Shown in pieces: positions 5,701-8,281 of a DNA stretch of 8,281 nt; the stretch's first letter is position 1; each line of letters starts with the position of its first letter. The position numbers and the translations under genes were made by a program. Origin of the DNA: Geodermatophilaceae bacterium (GTDB lineage: Bacteria > Actinomycetota > Actinomycetes > Mycobacteriales > Geodermatophilaceae). The DNA lies in assembly GCA_013696785.1 (NCBI GenBank), contig JACCXW010000266.1, forward strand, positions 1 to 8,281, in the 5' to 3' direction. The notes below the pieces were generated by a model, which saw nothing but the letters and a program-made list of their open reading frames with translations, made no database searches and was not told the origin of the DNA.

Positions 5701-7080
5701 GTGACTGACCCCAGCGACGCCGTCGATCTCGTCATCCTCGGCGGAGGCTCCGGTGGCTACGCCGCTGCGCTGCGCGCCGCCGAACTCGACCTGTCCGTGG
5801 TGTTGATCGAGCGGGACAAGCTGGGCGGCACCTGCCTGCACCGGGGCTGCATCCCGACCAAGGCGCTGCTGCACGCCGCCGAGGTAGCCGACTCGGCCCG
5901 CGAGGGTGAACAGTTCGGCGTGAAGACGAGCCTGCACGGCATCGACATGACCGGTGTGAACTCCTACAAGGACGGCGTCACCGCCCGCCTGTACAAAGGC
6001 CTGCAAGGGCTGGTGAAGAGCCGCAAGATCACCTACGTCGAGGGCGAAGGGAAGCTCGTGTCGCCGACGGCCGTCGAGGTGGACGGGCGGCGCTACGAGG
6101 GCCGGCACGTTCTGCTCGCGACCGGCTCCTACGCGCGGACGCTGCCCGGCCTCGACATCGACGGCCAACGGATCATCACCAGCGACCATGCGTTGCGGAT
6201 AGAGCGGGTCCCGGAATCCGTCGTCATCCTCGGCGGTGGTGTGATCGGCTGCGAGTTCGCCAGCGTCTGGAAGTCCTTCGGCGCCGAAGTAACGATCGTC
6301 GAGGCCCTGTCGCATCTCGTGCCGCTGGAGGAGGAGTCCTCGTCCAAGCTGCTGGAGCGGGCCTTCCGCAAGCGCGGGATCAAGTACGAGCTGGGTGTCA
6401 AGTTCACCGGCGCCGAGCACACCGACCACGGCGTCACGGTCAGCCTCGAAAGCGGCAAGACGATCGACGCGGAGTTGCTGCTGGTAGCCGTCGGGCGAGG
6501 GCCGACCTCGGCGAATCTCGGGTACGAGGAGGTCGGCGTCGGAATGGACCGCGGCTTCGTGCTCGCCGACGAGTACTGCCAGACGAACATTCCCACGATC
6601 TCCGCCGTCGGTGACCTGATCCCGACGCCTCAGCTGGCGCACGTCGGGTTCGCCGAAGGCATCCTGGTCGCCGAACGGCTGGCCGGGTTGCCGGTCGTGC
6701 CGATCGACTACTTCGGCGTACCCCGGATCACATACTCCGAGCCGGAAGTGGCCTCGGTGGGCCTCACCACGGCGCAGGCGAAGGAGGCCGGCCACGACAT
6801 CGTCGAGCTGACCTACGACCTGGCCGGAAACGGCAAGAGCCAGATCCTCAAGACGGCCGGGTCGGTCAAGCTCATCGCCGCCAAGGACGGCCCGGTCCTG
6901 GGCGTCCACATGGTCGGCAGCCGCGTCGGCGAGCTGATTGCCGAGGCGCAGCTGATCTACAACTGGGAGGCGCTGCCCAGCGAAGTCGCTCAGCTGATCC
7001 ATCCGCATCCGACGATGTCCGAAGCGGTCGGCGAGGCCCACCTCGCGCTGGCCGGAAAGCCCCTGCATTCTCACGGCTAG
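5701..7080 (+). CDS. lpdA: Dihydrolipoyl dehydrogenase (E3 / L-protein)
   Basis: This flavoprotein reoxidises dihydrolipoyl groups on the E2 of 2-oxoacid dehydrogenases and on glycine-cleavage H-protein, passing electrons through a disulfide and FAD to NAD+. The 459-residue product has the normal family length. In order: FAD Rossmann motif GGGSGGY (14-20) with Glu37 at the end of the second strand; redox disulfide Cys45/Cys50 in GGTCLHRGCIPTK; NAD-binding GGGVIG (178-183); second FAD motif TISAVGDL with Asp305; and the C-terminal dimer domain with the catalytic pair His436/Glu441 in HPHPTMSE. The GTG start at 5701 has AGGAGA at 5691-5696, four bases upstream. The E2 gene follows after 57 bases, so the two are probably one operon. 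As gcvT is in the same window, the enzyme may serve glycine cleavage too (inference). Confidence 0.97.
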   Translation: MTDPSDAVDLVILGGGSGGYAAALRAAELDLSVVLIERDKLGGTCLHRGCIPTKALLHAAEVADSAREGEQFGVKTSLHGIDMTGVNSYKDGVTARLYKGLQGLVKSRKITYVEGEGKLVSPTAVEVDGRRYEGRHVLLATGSYARTLPGLDIDGQRIITSDHALRIERVPESVVILGGGVIGCEFASVWKSFGAEVTIVEALSHLVPLEEESSSKLLERAFRKRGIKYELGVKFTGAEHTDHGVTVSLESGKTIDAELLLVAVGRGPTSANLGYEEVGVGMDRGFVLADEYCQTNIPTISAVGDLIPTPQLAHVGFAEGILVAERLAGLPVVPIDYFGVPRITYSEPEVASVGLTTAQAKEAGHDIVELTYDLAGNGKSQILKTAGSVKLIAAKDGPVLGVHMVGSRVGELIAEAQLIYNWEALPSEVAQLIHPHPTMSEAVGEAHLALAGKPLHSHG

Positions 7081-7087
7081 CCCACCG

Positions 7088-7117
7088 TCTGCGCTGGAAC
7101 ACTCTGCGCTGGAACAC
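7088..7117 (+). repeat. 15-bp perfect tandem duplication ahead of the E2 gene
   Basis: TCTGCGCTGGAACAC occurs twice without a gap (7088-7102 and 7103-7117) inside the 57-base lpdA-E2 spacer. It ends four bases before the GAAGGAG ribosome binding region (7121-7127). It lies outside any coding frame I accept. Confidence 0.9.
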
Positions 7118-7137
7118 CCTGAAGGAGTCGCACGCTC

Positions 7138-8281
7138 ATGCCGGTCTCAGTCACGATGCCAGCCCTCGGAGAGAGCGTCACGGAGGGCACAGTCACCCGG
7201 TGGCTGAAGCAGGAGGGCGAGCAGGTCCAGGCCGACGAGCCGCTGCTCGAGGTCTCGACCGACAAGGTCGACACGGAGATCCCCTCGCCGGCGTCGGGCA
7301 TCTTGACCCGGATCGTCGTCAGTGAGGACGAGACGGTCGATGTCGGCACCGAACTGGCCGTGATCGGCGACGCTGCGGACGCCGAGTCGGACTCCGGGTC
7401 CGGCGATGAGGACGGGGCCGAGGACGCGCCCGGGGCCGACGGCGGGGAGCCGGGCCAGTCTGAAGACGCGGCGGACGGGGACGCGGGCCCGTCAGAGGAC
7501 GAGGGGGACGCGGACGCGGGCCAGTCAGAGGACGAGGCGGACGCGGACACAACCGACGGCGATGCCGCGGACAACGCCGTCCAAGAAGCGGCCGGCGCCG
7601 AGCAGGCCGACCAGCCGAGCGAACCAGCCAAGGCCTCGGACGGCTCTCATGGATCCGAGTCCGGCTCCGATGACGGCGCGTCCGCCAGCGCGGACTCCGG
7701 AGACAGCAAATCCGGTGGCGGGAAGTCCGGTGGCGGGACGTCGATCACGATGCCCGCGCTGGGCGAGAGCGTCACCGAGGGCACGGTGACCCGGTGGCTG
7801 AAGAACGTCGGCGACGACGTGGCCATCGACGAGCCGCTGCTGGAGGTGTCTACGGACAAGGTGGACACCGAGATCCCCTCACCGGTGGCCGGCACCCTGC
7901 TCGAGATCACGGTGAACGAGGACGAGACCGTGGAGGTCGGTGCTCAGCTGGCCACGATCGGCACCGCCTCCGACGACGAGCAGGACGCCGGCGACGAGCA
8001 GGACGCCGACGGCGACGCCGAGGAGCCCGCCGACGAGAAAGCGAAGGCCCCGGCCGAGTCGCAGCCTCAGGATGACCCGAGTTCCACGGACTCCCAGCAG
8101 GACGAGAAACCGGCCGACGAGGAACCTGCGGACGGGCCCGGCGACGCCAAGCCCAAGGACGACAAGCCCAGTGACGCCGTACCGGCGGCGAAGACTACCC
8201 AGCCTGCCGCCGATGCCGGCGGATCAGCCGCCTACGTGACGCCGTTGGTGCGCAAACTCGCCGCCGAGCACAGCGTGGACC
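7138..8281 (+). CDS. sucB: Dihydrolipoamide acyltransferase E2 with two lipoyl domains, 3' end outside window
   Basis: This is the E2 core of a 2-oxoacid dehydrogenase complex, carrying acyl groups on lipoyl-lysines to CoA. The first 381 codons are present. Lipoyl domain 1 spans residues 2-77 with lipoyl-Lys43 in STDKVDTE; lipoyl domain 2 spans 202-275 with Lys241 in the same motif. The domains match at 56 of 74 positions by my count. YVTPLVRKLAAEHSVD (366-381) begins the peripheral E3-binding domain; the catalytic acyltransferase domain is cut off. Linker 1 (78-201) is unusual: by my count 38 Asp/Glu, 3 Lys and only 5 Pro in 124 residues, with an 11-residue unit repeated three times. Linker 2 (about 276-365) is also acidic but richer in Pro and Lys. 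The ATG at 7138 has AAGGAG at 7122-7127, ten bases upstream. Such genes are often labelled sucB, but the M. tuberculosis homologue (DlaT) works in pyruvate dehydrogenase, so that role is equally or more likely. Confidence 0.95.
   Translation, partial: MPVSVTMPALGESVTEGTVTRWLKQEGEQVQADEPLLEVSTDKVDTEIPSPASGILTRIVVSEDETVDVGTELAVIGDAADAESDSGSGDEDGAEDAPGADGGEPGQSEDAADGDAGPSEDEGDADAGQSEDEADADTTDGDAADNAVQEAAGAEQADQPSEPAKASDGSHGSESGSDDGASASADSGDSKSGGGKSGGGTSITMPALGESVTEGTVTRWLKNVGDDVAIDEPLLEVSTDKVDTEIPSPVAGTLLEITVNEDETVEVGAQLATIGTASDDEQDAGDEQDADGDAEEPADEKAKAPAESQPQDDPSSTDSQQDEKPADEEPADGPGDAKPKDDKPSDAVPAAKTTQPAADAGGSAAYVTPLVRKLAAEHSVD
7452..7550 (+). repeat. Three 33-bp tandem repeats in E2 linker 1
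   Basis: Units lie at 7452-7484, 7485-7517 and 7518-7550, each starting GGGCC[AC]GTC and ending GGAC[GA]C. They encode 11-residue repeats G[QP]SED[AE][AG]D[GA]D[AT] at residues 106-116, 117-127 and 128-138. Units 2 and 3 differ at a few positions only; unit 1 is more diverged. The length is a multiple of three, so gain or loss of units keeps the frame. Confidence 0.92.
7975..8010 (+). repeat. 18-bp tandem duplication in E2 linker 2
   Basis: GACGAGCAGGACGCCGGC (7975-7992) is followed directly by a copy (7993-8010) with one changed base, encoding the repeated hexapeptides DEQDAG and DEQDAD. Confidence 0.9.

Noticed and set aside
5571..5735. N-terminal extension of the leftward glycine-rich protein gene into lpdA
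   Set aside because: It would overlap the lpdA start and its ribosome binding site; the GTG at 5570 has a consensus Shine-Dalgarno.
5689..7074. Long minus-strand frame opposite lpdA
   Set aside because: This is a mirror frame produced by GC-rich codon use; the lpdA product has all catalytic motifs, whereas the antisense product has Arg/Gln/Asp-rich sequence of no known family.
7452..8010. CRISPR-like or intergenic repeat array
   Set aside because: The repeats are contiguous, in frame and within the E2 linkers; there are no unique spacers.

Overview
The window is very GC-rich with strong G/C preference at third codon positions, frequent GTG starts and tightly packed genes. Together with the gene content (gcvT, pepA, lpd and a two-lipoyl E2 of the dlaT/sucB type) this points to the chromosome of an actinobacterium. 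I recall Streptomyces coelicolor having pepA, lpd and sucB side by side, so the backbone looks like ordinary core chromosome; the genus cannot be fixed from the sequence.

Layout. The left part is read leftward: gcvT (822-1913), then after 39 bases a membrane-anchored, presumably extracellular protein with sialidase-type Asp-box repeats (1-782), whose C-terminus lies outside the window. An 87-base gap separates gcvT from the divergent pepA (2001-3509), followed by a prolidase-like amidohydrolase (3555-4736) and a small conserved protein of unknown function (4782-5132), all rightward. That run ends at a large nested palindrome (5136-5194) shared with a convergent leftward gene (5208-5570) for a small glycine-rich protein of unknown function. 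A 130-base divergent gap follows, then lpdA (5701-7080) and the 5' part of the dihydrolipoamide acyltransferase E2 gene (7138 to the right edge).

How the genes fit together. LpdA (E3) and the E2 are two subunits of a 2-oxoacid dehydrogenase complex; in actinobacteria this E2 type mainly serves pyruvate dehydrogenase. GcvT is the T-protein of glycine cleavage, which also needs dihydrolipoyl dehydrogenase as its L-protein, so both ends of the window touch lipoate-dependent chemistry. PepA and the amidohydrolase could form a small peptide-turnover unit, since M17 aminopeptidases generally do not attack Xaa-Pro bonds and the relatives of the second enzyme can. That link is inference.

I see no mobile element, CRISPR array, tRNA, rRNA or defence system. 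The most unusual items are the nested palindrome at 5136-5194, a threefold 33-bp tandem repeat inside an unusually long, acidic, proline-poor E2 linker, a 15-bp tandem duplication just ahead of the E2 ribosome binding site, and two small conserved genes of unknown function.
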